A stretch of 64,000 nt of DNA from Chitiniphilus purpureus (GCF_025642115.1 NZ_CP106753.1:953501-1017500); one strand, 5' to 3'. Numbered from the stretch's first letter, positions 9,398 through 18,578 are shown. Program-made: numbers and translations. Notes: generated from the letters alone by a model not told the origin.

Positions 9398-10720
9398 ATG
9401 AAGAAGACCATGATCGCCGCAGCGCTGGCCCTGCTGGCGCAGGCAGGCGCGGCGGCGGACCTGCTGCAAAGCTGGCGTGCAGCGCAGCAGTACGATGCCA
9501 CCTACCAGGCGGCGCGCCATGCGCTCGACGCGGGGCGGGAAAAGAACAACCAGGCACGCGCGTTGTGGCTGCCCAAGGTCACGCTCGATGGCTCGGCCCA
9601 GAAAAGCCGCGAGCAATACCATGCGGGCAGCGAGACGCTGCCCGATAGCTCGGCCAACGGCGAACAGTACAGCGCCGCGGTCTCGGCGGCGCAGCCGATC
9701 TACCGTGCCGATGTGATGGTCGGCTCGGACCAGCTCAGAAAGCAGGCCGACCTTGCCGAGGTGCAGTTCCGCGACGCCGAGCAGCTCCTGATCCTGCGTA
9801 CGGCGCAGGCGTATTTCGAAGTGCTGGCGGCACAGGAGCGGGTGCAGCTCGCGGTCTCGCAGAAGGAGGCGATTTCGCAGCAGCTGGCGCAGGCCAGGAA
9901 ATCGTTCGAGGTCGGTGTGGCCACCATCACCGACACCAACGAGGCGCAGGCACGGTATGACGCGATCCTCGCCAGCGAGATCGCCGCGCGCAACGATCTG
10001 GAGATCAAGCACAACGCCTTCCAGCTGCTGACCGGCCTTGACCCGGCTGCATTGGCCACCATCAGCGAGGACCTGCGTCCCACCGGGCCGCAGCCCGCGG
10101 CGCTGGAGTCGTGGGTGGAGCGTGCGCAGAACGAGAACCTCGCGGTCAGAAGCCAGGGGCTCAACCTGGACATCAGTCGCCGCGAGATCGACCGTTACCG
10201 CGTCAGCACCGCACCCACGCTGGACCTGGTCGCCAAGTACGGCAACACCTGGGCCAGCGAGGAGCTTTCCCGCTCGGGCGGGCGTGACCGCACCGAGAAC
10301 ACCACCATCGGCCTGCAACTGTCCATTCCGCTCTACACCGGCGGCGAACGCAGCTCCAAGTATCGCGAGGCGATCGCCAACCGCGACCGGGAAAGCCTGA
10401 CGCTGGAAGCGGCCAAGCGCGACAGCGTCAAGCAGGTGAAGCAGGCTTTCCTTGGCGTGCAAAGCGGGGCGGCGCAGATCGAGGCGTTGGAGCAGGCGCA
10501 GAAATCCAGTCTGTCCTCGCTGGAATCGACCAAGCTGGGACGCGAAGTGGGCGTGCGGACCACGGTGGATGTCCTCGACGCCGAGCAAAAGTACTATCAG
10601 ACCCGATACGATCTGGTGGTGGCGCGCTATCAATACCTGTATGCACGGCTGCAGCTGGCCTATGCGGTGGGTGATCTGGATGAGGCGGACCTGCTCGAAG
10701 TCAATGAGTGGTTGCAATAG
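9398..10720 (+). CDS. TolC-family outer-membrane efflux channel
   Basis: A 440-residue outer-membrane factor with signal peptide MKKTMIAAALALLAQAGAAA and two copies of the TolC helical/beta repeat (roughly residues 22-220 and 225-435). The ending DLDEADLLEVNEWLQ is typical of TolC rather than NodT/OprM lipoproteins, and no lipobox cysteine is present. AGGGGA precedes the ATG at 9398. It completes the tripartite pump with the two upstream genes; a strong terminator follows. The family is sometimes annotated as type I secretion outer-membrane protein, but context favours drug efflux. Confidence 0.93.
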   Translation: MKKTMIAAALALLAQAGAAADLLQSWRAAQQYDATYQAARHALDAGREKNNQARALWLPKVTLDGSAQKSREQYHAGSETLPDSSANGEQYSAAVSAAQPIYRADVMVGSDQLRKQADLAEVQFRDAEQLLILRTAQAYFEVLAAQERVQLAVSQKEAISQQLAQARKSFEVGVATITDTNEAQARYDAILASEIAARNDLEIKHNAFQLLTGLDPAALATISEDLRPTGPQPAALESWVERAQNENLAVRSQGLNLDISRREIDRYRVSTAPTLDLVAKYGNTWASEELSRSGGRDRTENTTIGLQLSIPLYTGGERSSKYREAIANRDRESLTLEAAKRDSVKQVKQAFLGVQSGAAQIEALEQAQKSSLSSLESTKLGREVGVRTTVDVLDAEQKYYQTRYDLVVARYQYLYARLQLAYAVGDLDEADLLEVNEWLQ

Positions 10721-10738
10721 CCGACTGGTGCATTGGAT

Positions 10739-10767
10739 AAAAAAGCCCGGAATGCCGGGCTTTTTTT
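10739..10767. terminator. Intrinsic terminator of the efflux operon
   Basis: AAAGCCCGG-AATG-CCGGGCTTT with T-runs on both strands, starting 18 bases after the channel stop codon. The A-run before the stem makes it potentially bidirectional. Confidence 0.9.
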
Positions 10768-11096
10768 ATTTCCGGGAGCAGTGGATTGTGGCACCTGTTT
10801 GCAACAGCAATTGGCAATACGTTGCCGGCCCAAAGCCGCAGGCGCGCCGTATCGTCCATGCCCGATCCGGCACCTGGATGGCCGGGATGCAATCGCCAGG
10901 CCAAGGATGGATGCCGCCTGCGACGGGATCAGGACGCAGGCTTGCATTTGGCCTACACTGCACTGCGTGAATATCTACCGGAATGGTTGCCGAATCGGAA
11001 TTCGCCCCGCCTTGTCTGGGCAAATAGCCCGGCGCATAATGCGCGCGTGGTTTTGCAAGAATCGATCGTCACCCGACATTCTCCAAGGAGAAAATA
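10768..11096. other. Intergenic stretch upstream of the H-NS-like gene
   Basis: About 330 bases with no believable gene on either strand. The only clear content is the promoter at 11012-11040 and a good ribosome-binding site (CAAGGAGA) just before 11097. The unused part is less GC-rich than neighbouring genes, as is common upstream of nucleoid-protein genes. Confidence 0.6.
11012..11040 (+). promoter_or_regulatory. Promoter of the H-NS-like gene
   Basis: TTGTCT (11012-11017), 17-base spacer, CATAAT (11035-11040). The predicted start near 11047 gives a leader of about 50 bases before the ATG. Confidence 0.6.
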
Positions 11097-11423
11097 ATGG
11101 ATTTGTCCTCGCTCAGCCTGCCGCAACTGTATCAACTGCAAAAAGATCTCGACCGCGAGATTGTCCGCCGCAAGGAAACCGATAAGCAGGATCTGCTGAA
11201 CCAGTTGCAGAACCTCGCTGCCGCCAAGGGATTCTCGCTCAATGAAGTGTTGGGCCTGGACAAGAAAGGCGCCAAGAAGACCACCGCCGCCGCGCCGGCC
11301 ACCAAGGCCCAGTTCCGCAATCCCGCCGATCCGAACCAGACCTGGTCCGGCCGTGGCCGCAAGCCGCAATGGGCATTGGATTGGATCGGTGCCGGCAAAT
11401 CGATTGACGATCTGCGTATCTGA
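11097..11423 (+). CDS. H-NS family nucleoid-associated protein
   Basis: A 108-residue H-NS-like protein of the short beta-proteobacterial (BpH3/HvrA) type. Residues 1-55 form the N-terminal coiled-coil oligomerisation segment, a short alanine/lysine-rich linker follows, and the C-terminal DNA-binding core contains TWSGRGRKPQWALDWIGAG, matching the family core motif WSGRGRxPxW. It binds AT-rich, curved DNA and silences acquired genes; such DNA exists in this window (4.48, 26.5, 54-57 and 59.4 kb). It has its own promoter and terminator. Confidence 0.93.
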   Translation: MDLSSLSLPQLYQLQKDLDREIVRRKETDKQDLLNQLQNLAAAKGFSLNEVLGLDKKGAKKTTAAAPATKAQFRNPADPNQTWSGRGRKPQWALDWIGAGKSIDDLRI

Positions 11424-11440
11424 GGTGCGCATCGCGATCA

Positions 11441-11472
11441 AGGGCAGCCCATGGGCTGCCCTTTGTTTTTTA
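11441..11472 (+). terminator. Intrinsic terminator of the H-NS-like gene
   Basis: AGGGCAGCCC-AT-GGGCTGCCCT followed by TTGTTTTTTA, a perfect 10-bp stem and a U-rich tail, 18 bases after the stop codon. Confidence 0.93.
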
Positions 11473-11559
11473 GGGCCATCCGCCGTCGGCATGGCCGGTC
11501 TTGCGCCTTCGCGGCAGCGCACCGAGCGCCGCACACCGGCAACCGACCTGCGCACGCCT

Positions 11560-11589
11560 TTGCGGTCGGGGAACGCGCCCTAGTACAAT
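11560..11589 (+). promoter_or_regulatory. Promoter of uvrD
   Basis: TTGCGG (11560-11565), 18-base spacer, TACAAT (11584-11589). The predicted transcript starts near 11596, some 27 bases before the uvrD ATG. Confidence 0.55.
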
Positions 11590-11622
11590 CGTTCGGTTTG
11601 CACTTCCTAGCGGCGGCTCGCC

Positions 11623-13749
11623 ATGTCCCATCCCCTTACCGCCTATCTCAACCCGCAGCAGGCGCTGGCCGTGCAGCTGCCGGACGAGCACGCGCTGATC
11701 CTGGCTGGTGCCGGCAGTGGCAAGACGCGCGTGTTGACCACGCGGATCGCCTGGCTCTTCGCCACCGGCCGGGTGGGCCCGGCCGCGCTGCTGGCGGTCA
11801 CGTTCACCAACAAGGCTGCCAAGGAAATGCTGGCACGCATCACCGCGATGATGCCGCTCAATCCACGCGGGCTGTGGATCGGCACCTTCCACGGGCTGTG
11901 CCACCGGATGCTGCGGCTGCATCATCGCGATGCGGGCCTGCCGGCCACCTTTGTCATTCTCGACAGCCAGGATCAGTTGGCGGCGGTCAAGCGGGTGCTC
12001 AAGGCGCTCACTCTGAACGAAGAGCGCTATCCGCCCCGCGCCGTGCAGCATTTCATCAACGGGCACAAGGAAAACGGCGTGCGTGCCGCGCAGGTGCAGG
12101 CGCGCGACGAATACACGCGTCATCTGCAGCAGGCCTATCTCGAATACGAGGTGCAATGCCGCCGTGAAGGCGTGGTCGATTTTGCCGAGCTGCTGTTGGC
12201 AAGCTATGAATTGCTGCAAGGCAATGAGGCGTTGCGTGCCCATTACCAGCAGCGTTTCAAGCATATCCTGGTCGATGAATTCCAGGATACCAACCGCCTG
12301 CAATACGCCTGGCTCAAGCTATTGGCCGGGCCGCAATCGTCGTTGTTCGCCGTGGGTGATGACGATCAGTCGATTTACGCTTTCCGCGGCGCCAACGTAG
12401 GCAATATGCAGGATTTCCAGCGCGATTATGCGGTGCGCCATGTGATCCGGCTGGAACAGAATTACCGCTCGCACGGCAATATCCTTGAAGCGGCCAATGC
12501 CGTGATCAGCCACAACCGGGAACGGCTGGGCAAGAATCTGTGGACCGAGGAAAGCGCGGGCGAACCGATCCGGGTATTCGAGGCGCTGAGCGACCATGGC
12601 GAGGCCGACTTTCTTGTCGACGAGATCGGGCAATTGCGGCGCGATGGCATCGAACTGGGCGATGTGGCGGTGTTGTATCGCTCCAACGCGCAATCGCGCC
12701 TGATCGAGCATGCATTGGTCCAGGCCGGCCTGCCCTACCGGGTCTATGGCGGACTGCGTTTTTACGAACGGCAGGAAATCAAGCACGCGCTGGCCTATCT
12801 GCGGCTGGTGGCCAATCAGGAAGACGACAGCGCCTTGCTGCGCATCATCAATTTCCCCACGCGTGGCATCGGCAACCGCACGCTCGACATCCTGCAGGAA
12901 ACCGCGCGCGGCACCGGCACCAGCCTGTGGCAGGCCGCCTGCTCGGGCGGGGCCGGCCGCAGTGCGGCCGCCGTCGGCCGGTTCGTGCAGCTGGTCGAAC
13001 GGATGCGCCAGCTCGGCCAGGGCATGCCGCTGCCCGAACTGGTCAGCCTGGTGCTCGACCAATCGGGGCTGCGCGAGCACTACCGCAGCGAGAAGGAAGG
13101 CGAGGAGCGCCTTGCCAACCTGGACGAACTGATCAACGCCGCGGCCGGTTTCGTCTCCGAGGACGAGAACGACCTGCAGGCCTTCCTGGCCAATGCCAGC
13201 CTGGAGGGCGGCGAACACGAGGCCCGCCCCGGCGAGACCGCGGTGCAGCTGATGACGGTGCACGCCGCCAAGGGGCTGGAGTTCCACAGCGTGTTCCTCA
13301 CCGGGGTGGAGGAAGGGTTGTTCCCGCACGAGAACAGCGTCAGCGAACCCAAGGGCCTGGAGGAGGAGCGTCGCTTGATGTATGTGGCGATCACCCGGGC
13401 ACGCCGGCGCCTGTATCTGTCGCTCGCGCAAAGCCGGATGCTGCATGGCCAGACCCGCTATTCGATTGCCAGCCGCTTTCTCGATGAAATCCCGCAGCAG
13501 CTGCTCAAGTTCCTCAACCGCGGCTACGCCCCGCAGACCTTCGCCGCCCAGGCCACGGCCCCGGCACGGGCCCAGGCTCCCGCGCATGGGCTGGCGCTGG
13601 GCATGAGCGTGCGCCATCCCAAGTTCGGCATCGGCGTGGTCACCGACCATGAGGGGGGCGCCACCGGCAACGTCCAGGTCAATTTCCGCGAGCATGGCCC
13701 CAAGTGGCTGGCCGTGGCCTACGCCAAGCTCGAACCGTTGCCGGACTGA
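11623..13749 (+). CDS. uvrD: DNA helicase II (UvrD)
   Basis: A 708-residue superfamily 1A helicase unwinding DNA 3' to 5' during nucleotide excision and mismatch repair. Walker A is AGAGSGKT at residues 28-35; motif Ib is TFTNKAAKEM, motif II VDEFQDTN, motif III GDDDQSIYAFRGA, motif V TVHAAKGLEF and motif VI YVAITRARRRL. The end of the protein carries the Tudor-like tail (MSVRHPKFGIGVVTDHEGG onwards) that distinguishes UvrD/PcrA from Rep and contacts RNA polymerase. Length is slightly short of E. coli UvrD (720). Its own promoter precedes it; mutL is elsewhere in the window. Confidence 0.94.
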   Translation: MSHPLTAYLNPQQALAVQLPDEHALILAGAGSGKTRVLTTRIAWLFATGRVGPAALLAVTFTNKAAKEMLARITAMMPLNPRGLWIGTFHGLCHRMLRLHHRDAGLPATFVILDSQDQLAAVKRVLKALTLNEERYPPRAVQHFINGHKENGVRAAQVQARDEYTRHLQQAYLEYEVQCRREGVVDFAELLLASYELLQGNEALRAHYQQRFKHILVDEFQDTNRLQYAWLKLLAGPQSSLFAVGDDDQSIYAFRGANVGNMQDFQRDYAVRHVIRLEQNYRSHGNILEAANAVISHNRERLGKNLWTEESAGEPIRVFEALSDHGEADFLVDEIGQLRRDGIELGDVAVLYRSNAQSRLIEHALVQAGLPYRVYGGLRFYERQEIKHALAYLRLVANQEDDSALLRIINFPTRGIGNRTLDILQETARGTGTSLWQAACSGGAGRSAAAVGRFVQLVERMRQLGQGMPLPELVSLVLDQSGLREHYRSEKEGEERLANLDELINAAAGFVSEDENDLQAFLANASLEGGEHEARPGETAVQLMTVHAAKGLEFHSVFLTGVEEGLFPHENSVSEPKGLEEERRLMYVAITRARRRLYLSLAQSRMLHGQTRYSIASRFLDEIPQQLLKFLNRGYAPQTFAAQATAPARAQAPAHGLALGMSVRHPKFGIGVVTDHEGGATGNVQVNFREHGPKWLAVAYAKLEPLPD

Positions 13750-13843
13750 GGCGGGCGGGGTGATACGCAGGCAATCCCCCGCAGCGCGGCGGATCGCGGA
13801 ATAATGTGCTGAAGTTGAAGCGGACTGGAACAGGAACGCCCTT

Positions 13844-15517
13844 ATGGCTGAACAGGCTCCCACGCTGGCCGGTTGCCGCGCGCTGATCATCGATCGCGCC
13901 AGTGAGATGCGTTCGGCGCTGGGCCAGGGGCTGAGTGCCTGTGGCGTCACCCAGATCGACTACGCCATGCGCATCAGCGACGCGCTGGCACGGATCAACC
14001 AGTCCGGATACGACGTGGTGCTGTGCGAATACGATCTGGGCCAAGGCTTCGACGGCGTGCACCTGTTCGAGACCTGTCAACGGCACCAGCTGCTCAAGCC
14101 TTCGGCCATCTTCATGGTGGTGACCGGCGAGCGCCGGCTGGCCCAGGTGATGAGCGCTGCCGAGCTTGCGCCGGATGGCTATCTGCTCAAGCCGTTCTCG
14201 GGCGGCGAGTTTGTCGCCCGCATCGAACGGGCGCTGGGGCGCAAGGGCCGCTTCCGGCGCATCGACGACGCGGTGCGTGCGGGCGACTACCTGGCTGCGA
14301 TCGCCGCGTGCGACAAGGCAATCGCCGATGCGCCGCCCGACATGATCGATTTCCGGCGCATGAAAGGCCGGCTCCTGGCCCAGGTCGGCGAGCATGCGGC
14401 CGCACGCGATCTGTACCGCGAGCTGCTCGCCGAGCGCGATGCCCCGTGGGCGCTGCTGGGGCTGGGGCGCGCGCAGTTCGCGCTGCGGCAGTTCGACGAG
14501 GCGCGCCTGTGCTTCCAGCAGGTCAGGGAGGCGCACGAACTGGTGATCGAAGCCTACGACTGGCTGTCGCGCACGCTGGCGGCCCAGGGCGATGCCAAGG
14601 CGGCCCAGGCCGTGCTGCAGGAGGCGGTCAGGCGCTCCCCACTGGTGGCGCAACGGCAGCGTGCACTGGGACGGCTCGCGCATCGCAATGGCGACCTGGC
14701 CGGCGCCGAGCAGGGCTTGTCGCAGGCGATCGAGCTGGCCCGCAATTCGTTCTGGCGCGACCCGGCGGTGTATGGCGAGCTGGCGCGCATCCAGCTCGAA
14801 CGCGGCGACCTGGGCGCCGCCCGCCGTACCGGCACCCGGCTCAAGCATGATTTCCGCGGCGATGTCGCGGCCGACGTGGTGGTGCAGCTGGTCGACGCCG
14901 CTGTCTCGCAACAGCTGGGCGACGACAACAAGGCCGAACGCGACAAGGCCCGCGTGCTGCTCACCCAGGCCTGCGAGCAGCTGGACGGGTGGGTCGATGC
15001 CCCGGCCGGCGTGTTGCTGGAGGCGGCACATGCCTGCTGTGCCGCACGCCTGCGCGACCTGGGCGAGGGCTATATCCGCAAGGCGCTGCGCGCCGATCAC
15101 GACAATCTGGAACTGGTCGCCAGCGTCGAAGGCCTGTTCCAGGCGCTGGGTGACGCCGAAGCCGGCCGTGCACTGATCGCCGCCGCGACGCAGGATATCC
15201 TGGAGCTGAACAACCAGGCGGTGCGTGCAGCGCAGGCAGGCGATCTGGCGGGCGCCGCCGAGCGCTTCGTGCAGGCGCTCGGTTCGCTGCCGGGCAATGT
15301 CCAGGTGCTGCTCAACGCGGTGCATGCCATCCTGGCACTGGTCAACCGCGACGGCTGGCATCCGCAGTACATGGTGCTGGCCGAGCAGTACCTGGTGCGG
15401 GCAAAGCAATTGGACCCGGCCAACGGCCGTACCCGGCAGTTGATCGATGCATACCGCCGTACCCAGCGTCGCTACGGTGTCGACGCCCCCACTGCCGCCG
15501 GCGATTTGGCGGCCTGA
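13844..15517 (+). CDS. Response-regulator receiver protein with TPR repeats
   Basis: A 557-residue protein. Residues 10-135 form a CheY-like receiver with acidic residue Asp17 (LIIDRAS), the likely phospho-acceptor Asp64 (CEYDLGQGFDG) and the conserved lysine Lys116 (GYLLKPF). The rest is a long run of TPR-like helical repeats with no DNA-binding or enzymatic output. The family is found in gammaproteobacteria and betaproteobacteria next to chemotaxis or signalling genes and presumably docks partner proteins according to phosphorylation. Here it is followed on the same strand by a STAS protein. The cognate kinase is not evident in the window. Confidence 0.87.
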   Translation: MAEQAPTLAGCRALIIDRASEMRSALGQGLSACGVTQIDYAMRISDALARINQSGYDVVLCEYDLGQGFDGVHLFETCQRHQLLKPSAIFMVVTGERRLAQVMSAAELAPDGYLLKPFSGGEFVARIERALGRKGRFRRIDDAVRAGDYLAAIAACDKAIADAPPDMIDFRRMKGRLLAQVGEHAAARDLYRELLAERDAPWALLGLGRAQFALRQFDEARLCFQQVREAHELVIEAYDWLSRTLAAQGDAKAAQAVLQEAVRRSPLVAQRQRALGRLAHRNGDLAGAEQGLSQAIELARNSFWRDPAVYGELARIQLERGDLGAARRTGTRLKHDFRGDVAADVVVQLVDAAVSQQLGDDNKAERDKARVLLTQACEQLDGWVDAPAGVLLEAAHACCAARLRDLGEGYIRKALRADHDNLELVASVEGLFQALGDAEAGRALIAAATQDILELNNQAVRAAQAGDLAGAAERFVQALGSLPGNVQVLLNAVHAILALVNRDGWHPQYMVLAEQYLVRAKQLDPANGRTRQLIDAYRRTQRRYGVDAPTAAGDLAA

Positions 15518-15685
15518 ACCTGATTGCCTTACAGTAAAAGCCTGCGGTCCGGAACGTGCGCCTGCCGGCGGCGACAGGCAAGGCTGGTGGCGTTGAACCG
15601 GACGACCGCATGCAAGGTCGGATACCGGCAGCCGGTGCGGCAACCGGCGCAGAAGTTTATTTCACCTGCAACAGGAGACACATGC

Positions 15686-15985
15686 ATGCAAGCCCAGTGG
15701 TCGATCGAATCGACGTATGCCTGGATCAAGCTCACCGGCAACTTCACGTTTGAAGGCCACCGGCAGTTCAAGGAGGCGACGACGGCCGTGCTTGCGGCAA
15801 AAGGAGTCGAGACCATCGAGATCAATTTTGCCAAGGTCGACTACCTCGATTCCGCGGCGCTGGGCATGCTGCTGCTGCTCAACGAGCGTGCCGGGGAACG
15901 CAGGATCGTGCTGACCGAGGCCACCGGCACGGTGCGCGCCGTGCTCGATATCGCCAACTTCGGCAAGCTGTTCGAGATCCGCTGA
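15686..15985 (+). CDS. STAS-domain anti-sigma-factor-antagonist-like protein
   Basis: A 99-residue single STAS domain. The typical phosphorylatable serine lies in YLDSAALGMLLLL (Ser56). SpoIIAA/BtrV-like proteins of this kind are switched by phosphorylation and bind partner kinases or anti-sigma factors. The ATG at 15686 follows AGGAGA by seven bases. It is 168 bases downstream of the receiver-TPR gene on the same strand, so the two may be one signalling unit; no serine kinase or PP2C phosphatase is present in the window. Confidence 0.9.
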   Translation: MQAQWSIESTYAWIKLTGNFTFEGHRQFKEATTAVLAAKGVETIEINFAKVDYLDSAALGMLLLLNERAGERRIVLTEATGTVRAVLDIANFGKLFEIR

Positions 15986-15995
15986 GCCGGGCGGC

Positions 15996-17393
15996 TCACA
16001 CGCTGTCGTCCAGCCCCAGTTCCTGGATCTTGCGCGTCAGCGTGTTGCGGCCCCAGCCCAGCAGCTCGGCCGCTTCGATGCGCTTGCCGCCGGTGTGCGC
16101 CAGTGCGCGCTCGATCACGGTGCGCTCGAAGGCCGGCACGATATCGTCCAGCACCCGGGCTTCGCCGCGCGCCAGCCGTGCCCCGAGTTCCGCGGCCAGC
16201 AACAACTTCCAGTCCCCCCCGCCGGTCGGACCGGCCGCGGCGGGTTCCTTGATCTCCGGCGGCAGGTCGTCCGCCTTCACCGTCGCCCCGGGGGCCATCA
16301 CCGTCAGCCAGTGGCACAGGTTTTCCAGTTGCCGCACATTGCCCGGGAAGGCAAAGCCGGCAAGCCGGGCCATCGCGTCCTCGGACAGGCGCTTCGGTTC
16401 CACCCCAAGCTCCGCCGCCGATCTGGCGAGGAAATGGCGCACCAGCAGCGGGATATCTTGGCGCCGCTCGCGCAAGGGCGGCAGACGCAGCCGGATCACG
16501 TTCAGCCGGTGGAAGAGATCCTCGCGAAAGCCGCCGGCCTTGACCCGTTCCTCCAGGTTCTGGTGGGTGGCGGCAATCACGCGCACGTTGGCCTTGAGCG
16601 GTGCATGTCCGCCCACCCGGTAGTAGAAGCCGTCCGACAGCACCCGCAGCAGCCGGGTCTGCAGCTCGGCCGGCATGTCGCCGATCTCGTCCAGGAACAG
16701 CGTGCCGCCCTCGGCCTGCTCGAAGCGACCTTGCCGGCGTGCCTCCGCGCCGGTGAAGGCACCGCGCTCGTGCCCGAACAGTTCCGATTCGAGCAATTCC
16801 TTCGGGATGGCCGCGGTATTGATGGCCACGAAGGGCTTGCCGGCGCGCGGGCTGTGGCGGTGCAGCGCACGCGCCACCAGCTCCTTGCCGGTACCCGACT
16901 CGCCGGTGATCAGCACGGTGGCCGCCGACTGGCTCAGGCGGCCGATGGCGCGGAACACATCCTGCATCGCCGGCGCCTGCCCCAGGATATCGGGGGCGGC
17001 GGGCGCTGATTCGGCCTGCCCCTGCTGGCGCCCGCCTTCGGCCAATGCACGCTGCACCAGGGCCACCGCAGCATCCACATCGAACGGCTTGGGCAGGTAT
17101 TCGAACGCGCCGCCCTGGAACGCGGCCACTGCGCTTTCCAGATCGGAATGCGCGGTCATGATGATGACCGGCAGGCCGGGGTGCTCGCGCTTGACGATCT
17201 CAAGAAAGCCCAGCCCCGACTCCCCCGGCATCCGGATATCGCAGACCACCGCCTGCGGCATCCCGTGTGCCATGTTTGCCAGCGCCTCGGTGGCCGAGGC
17301 AAAGGTCTGGTGCGCGATCCCTTCGCGCTGCAGTGCCTTTTCGAATACCCACCGGATGGAGCGGTCATCGTCGATGATCCAGACAGTGCTCAT
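15996..17393 (-). CDS. ntrC: Nitrogen regulator NtrC (NR-I), sigma-54 activator
   Basis: A 465-residue NtrC/GlnG. The receiver domain (1-120) has acidic residues Asp8-Asp10, phospho-acceptor Asp52 (CDIRMPGESG) and Lys100. The AAA+ domain (about 135-375) has Walker A GESGTGKE at 162-169 and the sigma-54 contact loop GAFTGA at 209-214. The Fis-type helix-turn-helix lies at about 435-462 (KRIEAAELLGWGRNTLTRKIQEL). Phosphorylated by NtrB under nitrogen limitation, it activates sigma-54 promoters such as that of glnA. The start overlaps the ntrB stop (ATGA). Receiver and linker features and the partner gene make ntrC much likelier than another family member. Confidence 0.95.
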   Translation of the reverse strand: MSTVWIIDDDRSIRWVFEKALQREGIAHQTFASATEALANMAHGMPQAVVCDIRMPGESGLGFLEIVKREHPGLPVIIMTAHSDLESAVAAFQGGAFEYLPKPFDVDAAVALVQRALAEGGRQQGQAESAPAAPDILGQAPAMQDVFRAIGRLSQSAATVLITGESGTGKELVARALHRHSPRAGKPFVAINTAAIPKELLESELFGHERGAFTGAEARRQGRFEQAEGGTLFLDEIGDMPAELQTRLLRVLSDGFYYRVGGHAPLKANVRVIAATHQNLEERVKAGGFREDLFHRLNVIRLRLPPLRERRQDIPLLVRHFLARSAAELGVEPKRLSEDAMARLAGFAFPGNVRQLENLCHWLTVMAPGATVKADDLPPEIKEPAAAGPTGGGDWKLLLAAELGARLARGEARVLDDIVPAFERTVIERALAHTGGKRIEAAELLGWGRNTLTRKIQELGLDDSV

Positions 17394-18472
17394 GCGTGAT
17401 CCTTGGCATGCGGAAGGGCCGGCCAGCCGTTGAGTGGCAGGTGCAGCGTGAAGCAGGTGTGCCCCGCACGGCTTTCGAACTCGACCGTGCCGTGGTGCTG
17501 GGTGATGAAGGTATGCGCCAGATGCAGCCCGATGCCGGTGCCACCGGGCCGGCCGGAGACCAGCGGATAGAACAGCGTCTCCTTGAGCGATTCGGGAATC
17601 CCCGGGCCGTTGTCGACGATCTGCACCATGATGGCGAGCGCAAAGCGCCGCCGGTTGAGCGTCACCTGCCGCGCGATCCGGGTCCGCAGCACGATCTCGC
17701 CGACCCCCGCCATCGCCTGCACCGCGTTGCGCACGATATTGAGCGTGGCCTGGATCAGTTGCTCCCGATCGCCGATCAGGTGGGGCACGCTGGTGTCGTA
17801 GTCCCGCTTGACGGCCAGGCCATTGGGTGTTTCCGCCAGCACCAGGCTGCGTACGCGTTCGAGTACCTCATGCACGTTCAGCTCGGAGAGCCGTGGCAGC
17901 CGGTGCGGTGTCAGCAGCCGGTCGAGCAGGGTCTGCAGCCGTTGCGATTCCTCGATGATCACCTGGGTGTATTCGCGCATGTGCGGCTCGGTCAGCTCGT
18001 GCTCCAGCAACTGCGCCGCGCCGCGGATGCCGCCGAGCGGGTTCTTGATCTCGTGCGCCAGATTGCGGATCAGTTCGCGGTTGGCCTGCTGCTGCGCCTG
18101 CAGCCGCTCCTCGTTGGCGATGCGCCGCTGCTGGTCGATCTGGCGGATCTCTACCAGCGCCACCGCGGTCCGGTGTTCGATCGGGCTGGCGGTGAGCGAG
18201 ACATAGGCCTCACCCTGCAGCGTATGCAGCAGGATCTCGTGTTCGGTGATCGACAGGTTGTCGCGGCAGGCGGTACGCGCCGCCTGCACGATCACGTGCT
18301 CCGCTCCGAGGCAGGCTTCGAGCGGCAGGCCGATCTGCTCGTCCCGTAGGCCCAACAGGTCGGCGGCGGCCGGATTGTGATGGACGAGCGTGCCGTCGGC
18401 AGCAAGGGCCAGGATGGCGGCGTCCAACAGGTCGAGGCCGTTGAAGGCGGTAAGGGGCATGACGGTGGACAT
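17390..18472 (-). CDS. ntrB: Nitrogen sensor kinase NtrB (NR-II)
   Basis: A 360-residue cytoplasmic histidine kinase/phosphatase for NtrC, controlled by the PII protein. An N-terminal PAS domain (about 10-120) is followed by the H-box NLAHEIKNPLGGIRG with phospho-accepting His140 and the HATPase_c domain (N-box NIVRNAVQAM, G1 DNGPGIP, G2 GTGIGLHLA). The ATG at 18472 is preferred: a TTG further upstream at 18496 lies inside the sigma-54 promoter and would precede the transcript start. The in-frame ATG at 18460 is an alternative. It overlaps ntrC by ATGA. Confidence 0.94.
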   Translation of the reverse strand: MSTVMPLTAFNGLDLLDAAILALAADGTLVHHNPAAADLLGLRDEQIGLPLEACLGAEHVIVQAARTACRDNLSITEHEILLHTLQGEAYVSLTASPIEHRTAVALVEIRQIDQQRRIANEERLQAQQQANRELIRNLAHEIKNPLGGIRGAAQLLEHELTEPHMREYTQVIIEESQRLQTLLDRLLTPHRLPRLSELNVHEVLERVRSLVLAETPNGLAVKRDYDTSVPHLIGDREQLIQATLNIVRNAVQAMAGVGEIVLRTRIARQVTLNRRRFALAIMVQIVDNGPGIPESLKETLFYPLVSGRPGGTGIGLHLAHTFITQHHGTVEFESRAGHTCFTLHLPLNGWPALPHAKDHA

Positions 18473-18495
18473 GGAAAGTGCGCTTGGCGCTTGCA

Positions 18496-18511
18496 AGCAA
18501 TTAACGGACCA
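18496..18511 (-). promoter_or_regulatory. Sigma-54 (-24/-12) promoter of ntrBC
   Basis: On the minus strand TGGTCCG-TTAA-TTGCT against the consensus TGGCACG-N4-TTGCW: GG and GC are spaced correctly and only two of the twelve fixed positions differ. The expected start is about 18485, 13 bases before the ntrB ATG. Confidence 0.75.
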
Positions 18512-18561
18512 GCCACCCAGGCACGCGGCCGCTGGGCAGGCGTGGCACAGCGGGCAGCGGA

Positions 18562-18578
18562 TGCACCATTGTAGTGCA
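18562..18578. promoter_or_regulatory. NtrC-binding enhancer site
   Basis: TGCACC-ATTGT-AGTGCA matches the NtrC consensus TGCACC-N5-GGTGCA at 11 of 12 positions. Its centre is about 85 bases upstream of the predicted sigma-54 start of ntrBC, a usual enhancer distance. Confidence 0.8.
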
